Shown here piece after piece: positions 41,971 through 55,100 of a DNA stretch of 64,000 nt. The notes under the pieces were generated by a model. The model saw only the letters and a list, made by a program, of their open reading frames with translations, ran no database searches and was not told where the DNA came from. Position 1 is the first letter of the stretch. Every line of letters begins with the position of its first letter. Location: positions 46,485 to 110,484 of the forward strand of contig JBJXGV010000008.1 of the NCBI GenBank assembly GCA_046160485.1. Reading direction: 5' to 3'. The position numbers and the translations under genes were made by a program. Origin of the DNA: JBJXGV01 sp046160485. GTDB taxonomy: Bacteria; Orphanbacterota; Orphanbacteria; JBJXGV01.

Positions 41971-42186
41971 TTAGTTCCGCTCGCGCACTTTCTCGCAGCA
42001 GCTCTCGGCTTCACGCGACGTGTGGGAGCGCATTCCGCAGATCGGGCAGCGATGCGCGCCGGTGATTCGTCCTTCTTTTTCGGCCTTCTTAATGAGCAGA
42101 TTGTACGTCGTCGAACTCTTTGCCTTGATCAGAACAGAAGTATCGCCTGCATCCGTAATCGGCATCCCAGCGTAACCCTTCCGCAT
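41971..42186 (-). CDS. Small zinc-ribbon-like protein of unknown function
   Basis: 71 residues from ATG 42186, AGGAGG nine bases upstream; GTG 42192 is less well spaced. The N-terminal half is basic and hydrophobic. The C-terminal half has C-P-I-C-G-M then C-C about 15 residues later, a likely four-cysteine zinc knuckle. I do not recognise a family. It lies between rpsU and rpmI, which hints at a ribosome-linked or translation-linked role, but that is only context. Confidence 0.72.
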   Translation of the reverse strand: MRKGYAGMPITDAGDTSVLIKAKSSTTYNLLIKKAEKEGRITGAHRCPICGMRSHTSREAESCCEKVRERN

Positions 42187-42348
42187 GGCCACAATCCTCC
42201 TCGGCGCGAACGCCTGCGAGAAGCCACCCCACTCGCCCCCCTGGGCATCGATCGATTCAGGAACGATGAACGCTACGCGATTCTCCTTGATGAGATTCTC
42301 GACTGACCCTGCGCTGTGCGAAGGGCCGCCCGCGCTTGCGGGCCGTTG

Positions 42349-42537
42349 CTAACGCGATTCCTCGGCGCGGCGACGCTTCTCGGCCTTGAGCTGCTTCTTC
42401 CGGCGACGTTCGCTCGGCTTTAGAAAGCGCGCCTTCTTGCGCATATCCTGGACGATGCCGTCTTTCTCGCACTTCTTTTTGAACCGGCGAATTGCCTTAT
42501 CGATCGACTCGCCGTCCTTGACCTTGACCCGGGTCAT
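42349..42537 (-). CDS. rpsU: Ribosomal protein bS21
   Basis: 62 residues from ATG 42537: M-T-R-V-K-V-K-D-G-E-S-I-D-K-A-I-R-R-F-K-K-K, with the strongly basic C-terminal helix typical of bS21. An AAAGG-type ribosome site lies upstream. It begins the long minus-strand series down to 31697. A GC-rich hairpin lies after its stop (about 42320-42340) without a U-tract. Confidence 0.95.
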   Translation of the reverse strand: MTRVKVKDGESIDKAIRRFKKKCEKDGIVQDMRKKARFLKPSERRRKKQLKAEKRRRAEESR

Positions 42538-42703
42538 TCCGAATTCACAACCTTTCTGGTGCAGGATTTTATCGGTCGCCGCGCGCGCGAACCCGTCGCA
42601 CACGGCCTGTTCGTATAGGGTTGCGCCTCGCGCAGAAAGCAGCAGGACGTTAGCATATCGTCAATCTCCGTCAAGCGTTTTTTCGCCCGGACAAGAGCGG
42701 GGC

Positions 42704-42733
42704 TTGCCCGCCGCAACCCCCCTGTGTTATCTA
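42704..42733 (+). promoter_or_regulatory. Candidate promoter of the sigma-54 activator gene
   Basis: TTGCCC, an 18-base spacer and TATCTA lie about 64 bases before the GTG start at 42797. The 18-base spacing matches other promoters in the window. Confidence 0.45.
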
Positions 42734-42796
42734 GGGGACAGCAACTCGAACGCCTGCCAACCTGACACTGCCACCAACACCAGACTGGGGAACGTC

Positions 42797-44425
42797 GTGC
42801 ACGAGGTGACCGAGTTCGGAGTGCTGCTCGCGGATGACGGCTCGGGCCGCCTAGCCGCCGTACGGGACGGACTCGAGAGTGAAGGGATCCCCGTGCGGTT
42901 CGTGCGGGGCGGCCACGACGTCCTCAAGGCGCTGCGCGAAGAACGCTTCAGCATCGTGGCTCTTCCCGAGCGGCTCGACGAAACGCTCGGGGCAACGCTG
43001 CTTCGAAAAGGCGCGCGGCGCGGCGACGACTTCCTTCCGGTGCTGATCACGGAGGCGAAAGGGTCGGGCGCCTACGAGGATTTACCGCACGACGCGATCA
43101 TCCTCCCGATCGAAAACGCGTCGGAGATCACGTCGACATTGGCTGTCGCGTATCGCCAACGCCTCAGAAGCCCCGCGCTCGACCGTATCGTCGGAGAGAC
43201 GGAGCGAATCCGTCAGATCAAACAAGTGATCCGTCAGGTCGCGCCGACGAAACTCAACATTCTCGTCACCGGCGAAAGCGGGACCGGAAAGGAACTCGTA
43301 GCGCAAGCCATCCACGAGTCATCGCCGCGTCGCGGCGCGCCGTTCGTCGCGGTCAACGCAGGCGCGATCCCCGAGGGCGTTCTCGAAAGCGAGTTGTTCG
43401 GCCACGAGAAAGGCTCGTTCACTGGCGCGCACGCGATGCGCGCGGGACGTTTTGAGCTCGCCGACAAAGGAACGCTGTTCCTCGACGAGATCGGCGAAAT
43501 GCCGCAGGACATCCAAGTAAAACTGCTGAGAGTGCTCGAGGAGTCGCGATTCCTGCGGGTCGGCGGCACGCGCAGCATCGAAGTCGACGTGCGGCTCATC
43601 ACGGCGACGAATCGGAACCTCGAGCAATCCGTCGAAGCGGGGCGCTTCCGGCACGATCTCTACTTCCGGCTCAACGTGATCAACATCGAAGTCCCGCCGC
43701 TGCGCGAGCGCCGCGCCGACGTTCCGCTACTTGCGGCGGAGTTCGTGCGCCGCGTCGCGCGAGAGAACGACCTGCGTCCGATTCAGTTCAATCGTGAGGC
43801 GATCGAAACGCTCACGGCGTACCACTGGCCCGGCAACATTCGCGAGCTGCGCAACGTGATCGAGAAGATCGCCGTGCTCTACGCGGGACGCGAGATCGGA
43901 CCGCAGAATATCGAGGAGGCGCTCGGGAGCCGCTTCCGCCGCGGAGCGAACCTTCCGGTGCTCGTCGGGAAGCCGAGCGAGGAAGCGGATCGCGAGCTCG
44001 TCTATCGCACGCTTCTGGCTCTGCGTGCGGAGGTCGCCGAGATTCGTGCGCTCCTCGCGCGAAGCGGCATTCTGCGCGGCGAGCGCTCCGCAAGCGCAAT
44101 CGCCGCGGACGCGCCGGTCCGCACCGTCGACGGCGCGCCTCTCTCGGGAGACATCGGGTACCGCGGCGTGCTCGGCGAAGAGGTTTCCACGGATCTCGAT
44201 GCCGAGGAGGCGATCATCTCCGAAAGCGACAGCGGATTCGCCGGCAACGCGGGCGCGGGGCGCGAGGATACCCTCTCGCTCGCCGAACTCGAGCGCGATG
44301 CGATCGTGCGCGCGTTGCGCCGAACGCGCGGCAACCGCCGGCGCGCGGCCGCGCTCCTCGGGATGGGCGAGCGAACGCTCTACCGGAAGCTGCACGGCTA
44401 CGGCCTCGTCAAGCGGACGCCGTAG
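42797..44425 (+). CDS. Sigma-54-dependent transcription activator with degenerate receiver domain
   Basis: 542 residues from GTG 42797 (GGGGA ribosome site). Residues 5-120 have the fold pattern of a response-regulator receiver. The phosphorylated Asp that should follow the third strand is missing (F-S-I-V-A-L-P-E at 51-58). The AAA+ domain has Walker A G-E-S-G-T-G-K-E (159-166), the sigma-54 contact loop G-S-F-T-G-A (206-211) and Walker B G-T-L-F-L-D-E. The C-terminal Fis-type HTH has R-G-N-R-R-R-A-A-A-L-L-G. A flexible 130-residue linker separates AAA+ and HTH. Faces ppdK convergently. Confidence 0.92.
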   Translation: MHEVTEFGVLLADDGSGRLAAVRDGLESEGIPVRFVRGGHDVLKALREERFSIVALPERLDETLGATLLRKGARRGDDFLPVLITEAKGSGAYEDLPHDAIILPIENASEITSTLAVAYRQRLRSPALDRIVGETERIRQIKQVIRQVAPTKLNILVTGESGTGKELVAQAIHESSPRRGAPFVAVNAGAIPEGVLESELFGHEKGSFTGAHAMRAGRFELADKGTLFLDEIGEMPQDIQVKLLRVLEESRFLRVGGTRSIEVDVRLITATNRNLEQSVEAGRFRHDLYFRLNVINIEVPPLRERRADVPLLAAEFVRRVARENDLRPIQFNREAIETLTAYHWPGNIRELRNVIEKIAVLYAGREIGPQNIEEALGSRFRRGANLPVLVGKPSEEADRELVYRTLLALRAEVAEIRALLARSGILRGERSASAIAADAPVRTVDGAPLSGDIGYRGVLGEEVSTDLDAEEAIISESDSGFAGNAGAGREDTLSLAELERDAIVRALRRTRGNRRRAAALLGMGERTLYRKLHGYGLVKRTP

Positions 44426-44454
44426 CGGCGCCCGCCGACGAGAACCCGAGCGCC

Positions 44455-47283
<2,829 letters not shown>

Positions 47284-47415
47284 CTCTTCCTCCTGCTTGC
47301 TTCGCTGGGATTTCCTAATCAGATCGGCGGGCCAAACCGCGCCGCCGCACCGGATCGAATTGACGAGCCCTGTATGATATTCGATTCGCGCGCGCTCTTC
47401 AGCATCGCGGCGCGA

Positions 47416-48540
47416 CTAAATTCGACGAACAATTGCCTCCGTGATCTCCGCCATCTCCGCGGAGCCGCACTCGGCGCCGGCACGCAGACACTCGAGAGCG
47501 CCGTCGCGCACGGCGCGCTCGATCGCGCGCTCGATTCGCGCGCCTTTTCCCGCTTCGCCGAGCCAATCGCAGATCGTCTTCGCGGCAAGCGCGGCCGACA
47601 CGGGAGTGATCGCGGGAACCCCGGCGGGGACGCCGTCGCGAGCGTCCGCGATCTCGACGACCGCGATGTCCTCGCCGAACCGCGCGCAGGGCACGAACGC
47701 TTCGCCCCCGACGAGCGCGGCGGCACGCGAGAAGGCCGCGTCGCTCTCCTCGCCGATCACGACGACGACGTGCGGCCCGCGTTCCGACCAGAAGATCTCC
47801 GCGTCATTCCCGGCCCGTGCGGCCCCGTAATCTGCCGCGGCGAACGCGATCGCGGAATACCGCGCGGCGTGGGCGCGTGCGTGCTCCACAAGGGCGTCGC
47901 GCGCTGCGGCGCCGATTGTCGCGCCGACCAAGAGCGTGACCCGGCGCGCTCCCTGACGCTCCGCGTAGCCCCACGCCGCGCTGAAGAGATCGTCGCGCGA
48001 TTGCCGGTTCGGCGCGCCGAGCCCGCCGTCACCGAGCACCATGATCTCGCTGCCTTCGCCGCGGTTCCAGGGATTCCCCGGAAACGCGCGGCAGGATTGA
48101 AAGCGGATCGCGACCTCGAGCGGGCGCAAGAGCCAGACGAGATCGCGCCGCTCGCCGCCGGCCGGGCGACGTGTGATTCGTTCCCGGTCCGCGCGCGACG
48201 GAAGTCCGGAGAGCGAAACGCCGGCAAGGATCGTGACGTCGGCGTCGCGAACGAGCGCGCGTTCGGCGTCGTCGAAATGAAGGTCGTGCGCGCGTGGCAG
48301 CTCGCGTCCCGCGCCGATCCGCGAGGCGGATGCGGCGGTCGGTCCCGCGGTGCGATGCGCGGACGAGGCGCGAGGATCGGCGCCCGCGACGCCGAGTAGG
48401 TCGTAGCGCGCACAGAGCCCCGCCTTGTCGAGTACGGCGCGCGCGGCATCGAATAAGAGGGCACCGATCGATCCGTCGAGGACAGCGGCGAATCGAAACG
48501 ACTCGGAGGGGCGGCCGCGGGCGGCGGAGGGACTAGAGAT
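47416..48540 (-). CDS. Degenerate isocitrate/isopropylmalate dehydrogenase-like protein; start unclear
   Basis: About 374 residues. By eye the layout follows the IDH/IPMDH fold. It opens R-F-A-A-V-L-D-G-S-I-G where the family has a G-D-G-I-G motif. A mid-chain A-E-R-Q-G-A-R-R-V-T-L-L-V segment follows. The C-terminus has I-T-P-V-S-A-A-L-A-A-K-T-I-C-D-W-L-G, matching the N-P-x-A-x-x-L-S-A-x-x-M-L-x-x-L-G block. Catalytic Lys (after V-T-L-V) and the substrate arginines seem to be replaced, so it may be a pseudoenzyme. No ATG/GTG/TTG lies near the expected N-terminus; I placed the start at ATC 48540, overlapping the TPR gene stop. An in-frame ATG at 48654 lies inside that gene. Confidence 0.55.
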   Translation of the reverse strand: MSSPSAARGRPSESFRFAAVLDGSIGALLFDAARAVLDKAGLCARYDLLGVAGADPRASSAHRTAGPTAASASRIGAGRELPRAHDLHFDDAERALVRDADVTILAGVSLSGLPSRADRERITRRPAGGERRDLVWLLRPLEVAIRFQSCRAFPGNPWNRGEGSEIMVLGDGGLGAPNRQSRDDLFSAAWGYAERQGARRVTLLVGATIGAAARDALVEHARAHAARYSAIAFAAADYGAARAGNDAEIFWSERGPHVVVVIGEESDAAFSRAAALVGGEAFVPCARFGEDIAVVEIADARDGVPAGVPAITPVSAALAAKTICDWLGEAGKGARIERAIERAVRDGALECLRAGAECGSAEMAEITEAIVRRI

Positions 48541-49180
48541 CGTAGAGCCGCTCGCCGAGAAGCTCGATCTCTTCGAGCAGGTCGTCGACGAACGTCTCGC
48601 TTCCGCTGTTGAGGTTGTTCGCGGGATCGACGATATCGACCTCCGCTTGCGCATCGAGAAACTTGCCCTGCGAAACGAAACCGCGCGCCCGAAGAAGATG
48701 AAGATCGCGGTAGTCGATTCCGGAGCGGCGCGAGAACACGAAGCGCGGCTCGGCGGCGAGAACGCGGTTCGACGCCGCGAGCGCCTCGGCGGCGCGCGCG
48801 CGCAGCTCGGAGACGATCGCGTGCCCCGCCTCAGATTCTTGATTCGCGAGCCCGAGGTTGATGGCCTTTTGGAAGTGTCCGTCGGCGGCGCCATAAAGTC
48901 CGAAGAAGAGATTCACCCAGCCGAGACCATTCTCCGCGTCGGCGTAGAGCGGATCGATCGCGATCGCGTCTTCGAACAACTCGCTTGCGCCGGCGAAGTC
49001 ACTCTGCGCGAACGCGGTCCATCCGAGCTCCGTCATGACTTGGCCCGGAGTGCGCGACTCCATCGCGCTTTCGTTCGAGCCGCAACCCGCCCCGAGCACG
49101 ACGGCAAAAAGAGGCGCGACGGCCGCGGCAATCCACCGCCGCCGGCGCGCGTGAGTATCTCGTTTCGCGGCAAAGATCAT
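48533..49180 (-). CDS. TPR lipoprotein
   Basis: 215 residues. The signal peptide ends in the lipobox V-L-G-A-G-C (Cys near residue 33). Two to three TPR-like helical pairs follow, for example L-G-W-T-A-F-A-Q-S-D-F-A-G-A-S-E-L-F. No enzyme motif. The gene lies nine bases downstream of the giant beta-helix protein gene on the same strand, so it may assist that protein or its display. Confidence 0.75.
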   Translation of the reverse strand: MIFAAKRDTHARRRRWIAAAVAPLFAVVLGAGCGSNESAMESRTPGQVMTELGWTAFAQSDFAGASELFEDAIAIDPLYADAENGLGWVNLFFGLYGAADGHFQKAINLGLANQESEAGHAIVSELRARAAEALAASNRVLAAEPRFVFSRRSGIDYRDLHLLRARGFVSQGKFLDAQAEVDIVDPANNLNSGSETFVDDLLEEIELLGERLYDL

Positions 49181-49189
49181 CGCGTTCTC

Positions 49190-52100
49190 CTAGCGAACAA
49201 GGACCAGCTTGCGGACCTCGGTCGCTTGCGAGGTCGATAGCTCGTAAAAGTAGATGCCGCTCGGGACTTCTTTGCCCGAGTGATCGGTGCCGTTCCAGCC
49301 GAACGCGTGGCGTCCCGCCGGAAGCGTGCGCTCGACGATCGTCGTGACGCGCCTGCCGGAGACATCGTAGACGCGTAGCGCGGCATGCGACGACGCAGGC
49401 AGATCGAAGGCGATGCTCGTGCGGCCCGGCGCGGGATTCGGCGCGCTCGCGAAGAGTGCAAGCCGCGTCGGAAGCGTCGACGACGTGTTTGCGTTTCCGG
49501 TCAGTACGAGTTGGAAGACGCCGTCCTCGGCGGGGTGCGCAAGCACGACCCGGTTCGCCGCGTCGATGACCGCTGGCTCGCGGATCCATCCGCTCCCATC
49601 GCGGCGATAGAGCGCGATCGCTCCCGCGGCCTCGGGGGCGACAGACTCGGGGATGCGCATGCCGAGCGCCGCGTCGCCGCCGAACGCTTCCAAGCCGAGC
49701 GCCTCGCAGGCCTCGCCGATCGGCTTGCCCAACGCCTCGAGCGCAACAGCGATCTCGTCGCCGGCGCGTGGCGCGGGGACCGACGCCAAGAGGAGGGTTT
49801 GCTCGCGCGCGGCGCGCGATTCCGCAATCTCGATCCGCGCGTGCGCCGTCTTGTTGGACACGACTGCCGCGCCGCCCGGGGCAACGATCGCCGTCGACAC
49901 GGAGCGCGACGCGGTCGTCGAGCTGTCGCACAAATCGGTCGCGTTGACGACCACTTGCAGCTCGCCGCAGTTCGACGTCTCGATTCCCTGTACGCCGTAG
50001 ATCGTGCCGGCCGTATCCGTGAGGGTTACCGTAAGTGGAATCGCGGGTTGGTTCTCGCAAACCTTCGAGACGACGAGGGTCGAATCCTCGACGCGCTCGG
50101 AGAACACGACATAGATGTCGATGAAGCGCGGGACGATCGAGTTCTTCAGGAAGCGGATGCTCACCTCCGGCGCGTCGGTATCCGCGCAGAACGCATCCCC
50201 GTCGCGAACGTGCCCGATCACCGAGTCGACCGAATCGGCGCCGGCCCCGATCGCGGGCGAGCACTTCTGCAAGCGATAGTCGCTCGCAGCGCGCACGCAG
50301 AATAACGGCGAAAGAAAGACGTCGCCTTCGCCGCTTTGGGTCGCTTCGAAGTTCCCGGCGATATTCGCCCAGAAGAGGTTGTGATGCTGCCGCGGGGAAG
50401 TCTCGCCCGGCGGAGCAGGGAAATGCTGGAACCCGGAACGCGTGTTGAACGCGACGACGTTGTTGTAGATCTCCGCCGACGCGTTGCCGCCCGCGAACGA
50501 GATCCCTTCGCCCGTGTTGCTCGCGATCGTGTTGTCGTGGATACGCGGGGCGCCAGAGTACTGCGCGAGACGAATGCCGCCCCCGCGCAGTTCGGCGCGA
50601 TTCGAGAAGATGACGTTCTCGCTGACGATCGGGCTCTCGCATTCGCCGAGGTAGATCGCGCCGCCGTGCGCCGCGCTGTTGAGCAAGAAGCGGTTCCGGC
50701 GAATCGGTTGGTTCACCGACCCGAGCGCGCAAACCGCACCGCCGAAGTTGAGCGTCGCGTTCTCGCGGAAGATGTTCTCGGCGATCAGCGGTGACGCGTC
50801 GACGCAGAGAATCGCGCCGCCGTTCTCGAGCGCCGCGTTGCCGTCGCTGAATGTGAAGCCGGAGATCACAGCAGTGCTATCGATGACGAGCGAGTCGATG
50901 ATGTTCCCGCTCAGATCCTTCGGAGATTCGACCGTCAAGAGAGTCCCCGGCATCGACGACGTGATCACGGAAATGTTCGTAGCCGGAGCGCGCTCGGTGA
51001 ACGACAGGTTCCAACCGCCAAGCAGGGAGATCCGGTCGTTCACGACGATGTTTTCGTTGTAGACGGCGCCGCCGCCCGTTTGGCCCGAGACGCGGATCGT
51101 GTCCCCGAACGACGCGCGGCTCGCCGCGTCGGAGATGCGAGACGTCGCGGCATCGGGGCACGCATACGGGTAGGTCGCGGCGGAGTTCCCCGAGCGAGCG
51201 AGGAACGTGTGTCCTTCGTCGGTGCAACCGACGGGGTAACGTCCGGCGATCTCGAGAAACGGCGGCTGCAAACGCGCGCACGGCCGCAAGACGCCCGGCG
51301 AGCTGTAGCGAATCGTGAAATCTCCGTTGTCGGGATCGCAGAATTTCGGGTCGGCGACGCGATTCGTCGGTCCGAGCGTACCGGGAAGCGACGTATCCGC
51401 GACGCTATTCATCCAGAAAATGTTGTCGCGATAGCCGCCAGCGTTGAGCGCACGCTCGACCTTCAACCCGATCCCTTCGTTGTTCGCGATGATGTTGCGC
51501 ACGACGGAACTTCCGCCGTTTCCAATCTCCATCGTCGCGCCGCCTGGACCGGCGACGTTTTCGACGAACGTGCAGTTCGAAATGACGGAGATCGTCGAGT
51601 CGGCGTAGAGCGCGGAGCCGAGCGGCGCGGAATCCCTCGACGCCGAGCAGAATTCGAAGACGGACGCCGGCCCGGGCGAGAGGTAAACGCCGCCGCCAGC
51701 CACCGTCGCGGTGCAGCTATCGACCGCGCAGTTGCGGAATGTCGCCGCGCCGCCGGGCGAGACGAACACGCCGCCGCCGTGTTGCGCCCGGCCGCCGCGA
51801 ATCACGAGGCCATCGATGATCGTCGAAATCGAGAATCCGCCCGAATCGACCGTTGCGACGCTTCCCTCTCCGCTGCCGCGAATGATCACGGGATAAACGT
51901 TTATGTCACGCAACCGCGCGTCGAAGCGGGACGATGTGTCGATGATCCCGAAGTTCGGTTCGTAGCCGGCAAGAAGCACCACGTTCGGAGGAATCGTGAT
52001 ATCGGCCTCGTAGACGCCCCCCGCGACGTAGACCGTGTCAAACGGGAACCCCGGAACGAATTGACGGCCGCGCATCCCGGCGACGTCGAGGGCGTCCTGA

Positions 52101-55100
52101 AGGCGCCGCGTTGCGTTGAGCGGGCTCGTGTACGGATAGAGACTGTCGCCAGCCGGCGAGACGAAGTGCGCACTCGTAACGCATGCGACCGGGAACGCGC
52201 CCATCGTCACGCCGCCGCGGCCGCCCGTGGCCGCCGGCGAGTTGTCGAATAGCGTGAGCTGCGTTCCGTCCGTCGAGCAGAAGCGCGGGCCTTCAGTGGT
52301 GTTGCCATCGCCCAAGACCGGAGTACATCCGGAAAAGTCGAAGTCGTCGTTGCTCGAGGCGAGGTTGTGATCGACGGTGGCGTTGGCCGCGGGAGCGCAA
52401 CGAATACCGCCGCGATCGCAGCGGAATACGATGTTGTTGAAGACCTCCGGCGATCCCGAGAGAATGTCGATTCCGACCGTGAGATTGTCGAAGAACGTGC
52501 AGTTCGAGATTTCGGGCGACGCGCCATCGACGACGACCATCGATGAACGCGGATTCGAGAGGCGGTTGCGCGCGATGACGCAGCGACGGATCTTGGGCGA
52601 CGAGCCCGGCGCGCAGTAGATCGCGGCGCCGCCGGAGTCCGCGACCATATCGCGAAACGCGACTCCCCGAATGATCGGCGAAGAACCGCCGCTCACGAAG
52701 ATCCCGGCGCCGCGCAGGGCGCGCCCCTTCGTGAAGTTGAAGCCGTCGATAACCGTGGTGGAGTCGACTCCCGGCGCGATCACGAGGCACGGTGCGCGCG
52801 ACTCCCCAGTGATCGTCGAATTCGACGTACGCGAAGAGAAGTCGGGCGTGAAGTTGCCGAGCAGCGTGACGCCGGAGGGAATCACGAGCGGCGTGACATC
52901 CACCGGGTAGGTGCCGGCCGACACGAGAAGCGAATCCCCCGCCTCCATGAGCGGCAAGACGTCGGCGAGACGCGCCGCGGCGCAGTCGCCGCCGCCATAG
53001 GGGAATCGGGCGAGATCGTTTCCGGCGGAGACGAAGAACTTGTGCGGGTGCGTGATGCAGCCGACGCCGCGCGCGCCGACGAAGTCGTCACCGCACGCGT
53101 TGAGCCTGGCCGGCGACGAGTAGAACAACGTGATCTCGCCGCTGGCGTAGTCGCAGAACTTCGGATCGACCACGAAGTTCGCCGTCGCGGGAACACGAGT
53201 GCACTGGAGCGAAAGCGAATCCGGGTGACGTCCGCCCGGGACTCCTTCGTTGGCGAAGAGAATGTTCGTGTTGACTTCGCGCCCGACGAGCGTCGAGAAC
53301 GATCCGCTGCACGACACGCCGTAGCCGCCGTCGTTGTCGTAGACGATATTGCGGCGAAACGAGAAACCCGCCGCGATGTTCCGCAGATGCACTCCGCCCG
53401 CGCGGTTTGCCTCCGATACCGATGTCGTCTGGTTCTGAAAGATCGTGTTGTTGAGAATCGTCGCGAGGCCGCCATCGACGAGAATGCCGGCTCCCGAGTT
53501 CGGCGTCGTGTTGCCGCGCACCACGTTTCCGACGATCAGAGGCGCGGCGCTGTCGCGGATCTCGATCCCCGTTCCGAGAACGCCGGGGACGTGCGTGATC
53601 GTAAATCCGGCGAGCTGCGCGTCGGGAGTGACTTCGGCGCCCGTCGAAAAGATGGTGGCTTGACCCGGCACGTTTCCGCGAATAATCGTCTCGTTCGCGC
53701 CCGCGTCACGCGACGAAAACGCGGCATTCCATCCTCCCTCGACGCGAACACCCTCTTTCAGCGTGATCGCTTCGTCGTACGTACCGGCCGCGACGTGGAC
53801 GGTGTCGCCGGGACTCGCCACCGCGATGGTCTGCGCGATCGACGTCGAGGCGCCCGCGATGCTCGTGTAAGGAAACGTGTTCGCCCCGGTCGTGGAGACG
53901 AAGTGCGCGGTGCGATTGCAGTTCACGCGGAGCGCGCCGATCCGGATGCCGCCTTCGCCGCCGTCGCGGTACTCGCTTTCGCCGAAGAGGTGGAAATCTT
54001 TCAGCTGGAATTGGCAACTCCAGCGGCCCTCGACGAGCGCACACCCGCTCGCGTTGCAGAAGAGAGGATCGGAAAGGAGCACGCTCGTCGGGAGCGTGCC
54101 GCTGCAGCCGGTGACCGCGCCCCCCGTGTTCCCGAAGAGTCCCGAATGGTGGATGTCGACGTTCGCGCCGCCGGAGCATGTGACACCGCTACCGTGGTTG
54201 AACGCGATGACCGTGTTCACGATTTCCGGCGCACCGCCGTTGACGGCGACGACACCGCCGGACCCGTTCGCGTTCGCGTTGAGGACGATCGTCAGCCCCG
54301 AAAGGATGGGCGACGCGTTCGCGATCGACACGGCGCTTCCGTCCGAGGCGAACCCGTCGGTGATCGCGAACCCGTCGAGCGTCGCCGAGTTTCCGCCGTC
54401 GTTCGTGAACGTCACGACAGAACCGCGCCCTTCGCCGTCGATCACCGACGGATCACGCTCCGTATCGCGCTCGCTGAAGTTCTGGTTCCAATTCCCTTCG
54501 ACGCGAACACCTGGCGGAACGACGATGCGCTCCTGATAGACGCCCGCGGCCACCCGAACGGTGTCTCCCGGCACGGCCAGGCGAAGTACCGTGGAGATCG
54601 AATCGGCCGCTTGCGCCGGGCTCGCGTAGGGATAAATCGCGACGCCGGAAGTGCTCACGTATTTTACCGACGCGTGGCAACCCGGTCCCGTCGCGCCGAT
54701 CGTCCGGCCGTTCTCCCCCGCGCCGATCACGAGCGACTCGTCGAAGAGCGTGAACACGCCGGCGTCGGGATCGCAGAGCAGCGGATTGACGTAGAGATTG
54801 TTCGACGAGTCGGGTGAATCGCAGAGGATATCGCCGCGCGGATTGTTCGAGAAGGCGTTGAAGCGAACACTCGGGTTCGAGCTGACGCCTTCGCAAACGA
54901 TCGCCGCGCCGCCGAGTTCACGGAAGAAGATGTTGTTGGTGACACTCGGGCTCGAGTCGACCAAGTGGAGCGTGCCGCTCGCTCCTTGGGCGGTGTTGTT
55001 GACGAAGGTGTTGCCGTCGACGATCGCGGTGGAACCGCTCTCGAGACGAATACCGCTGCCGCCGCCGCCCGTCGATGATCCCGCCGAGTTGAAGAAGAAG

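Noticed and set aside
42386..42796. N-terminal extension of the sigma-54 activator
   Set aside because: The extension overlaps rpsU antisense and has no domain. The GTG at 42797 has a ribosome site and begins the receiver.
53042..54817. Plus-strand frame within the beta-helix gene
   Set aside because: Arg/Val/Asp-rich shadow of the repeat-rich minus-strand gene.
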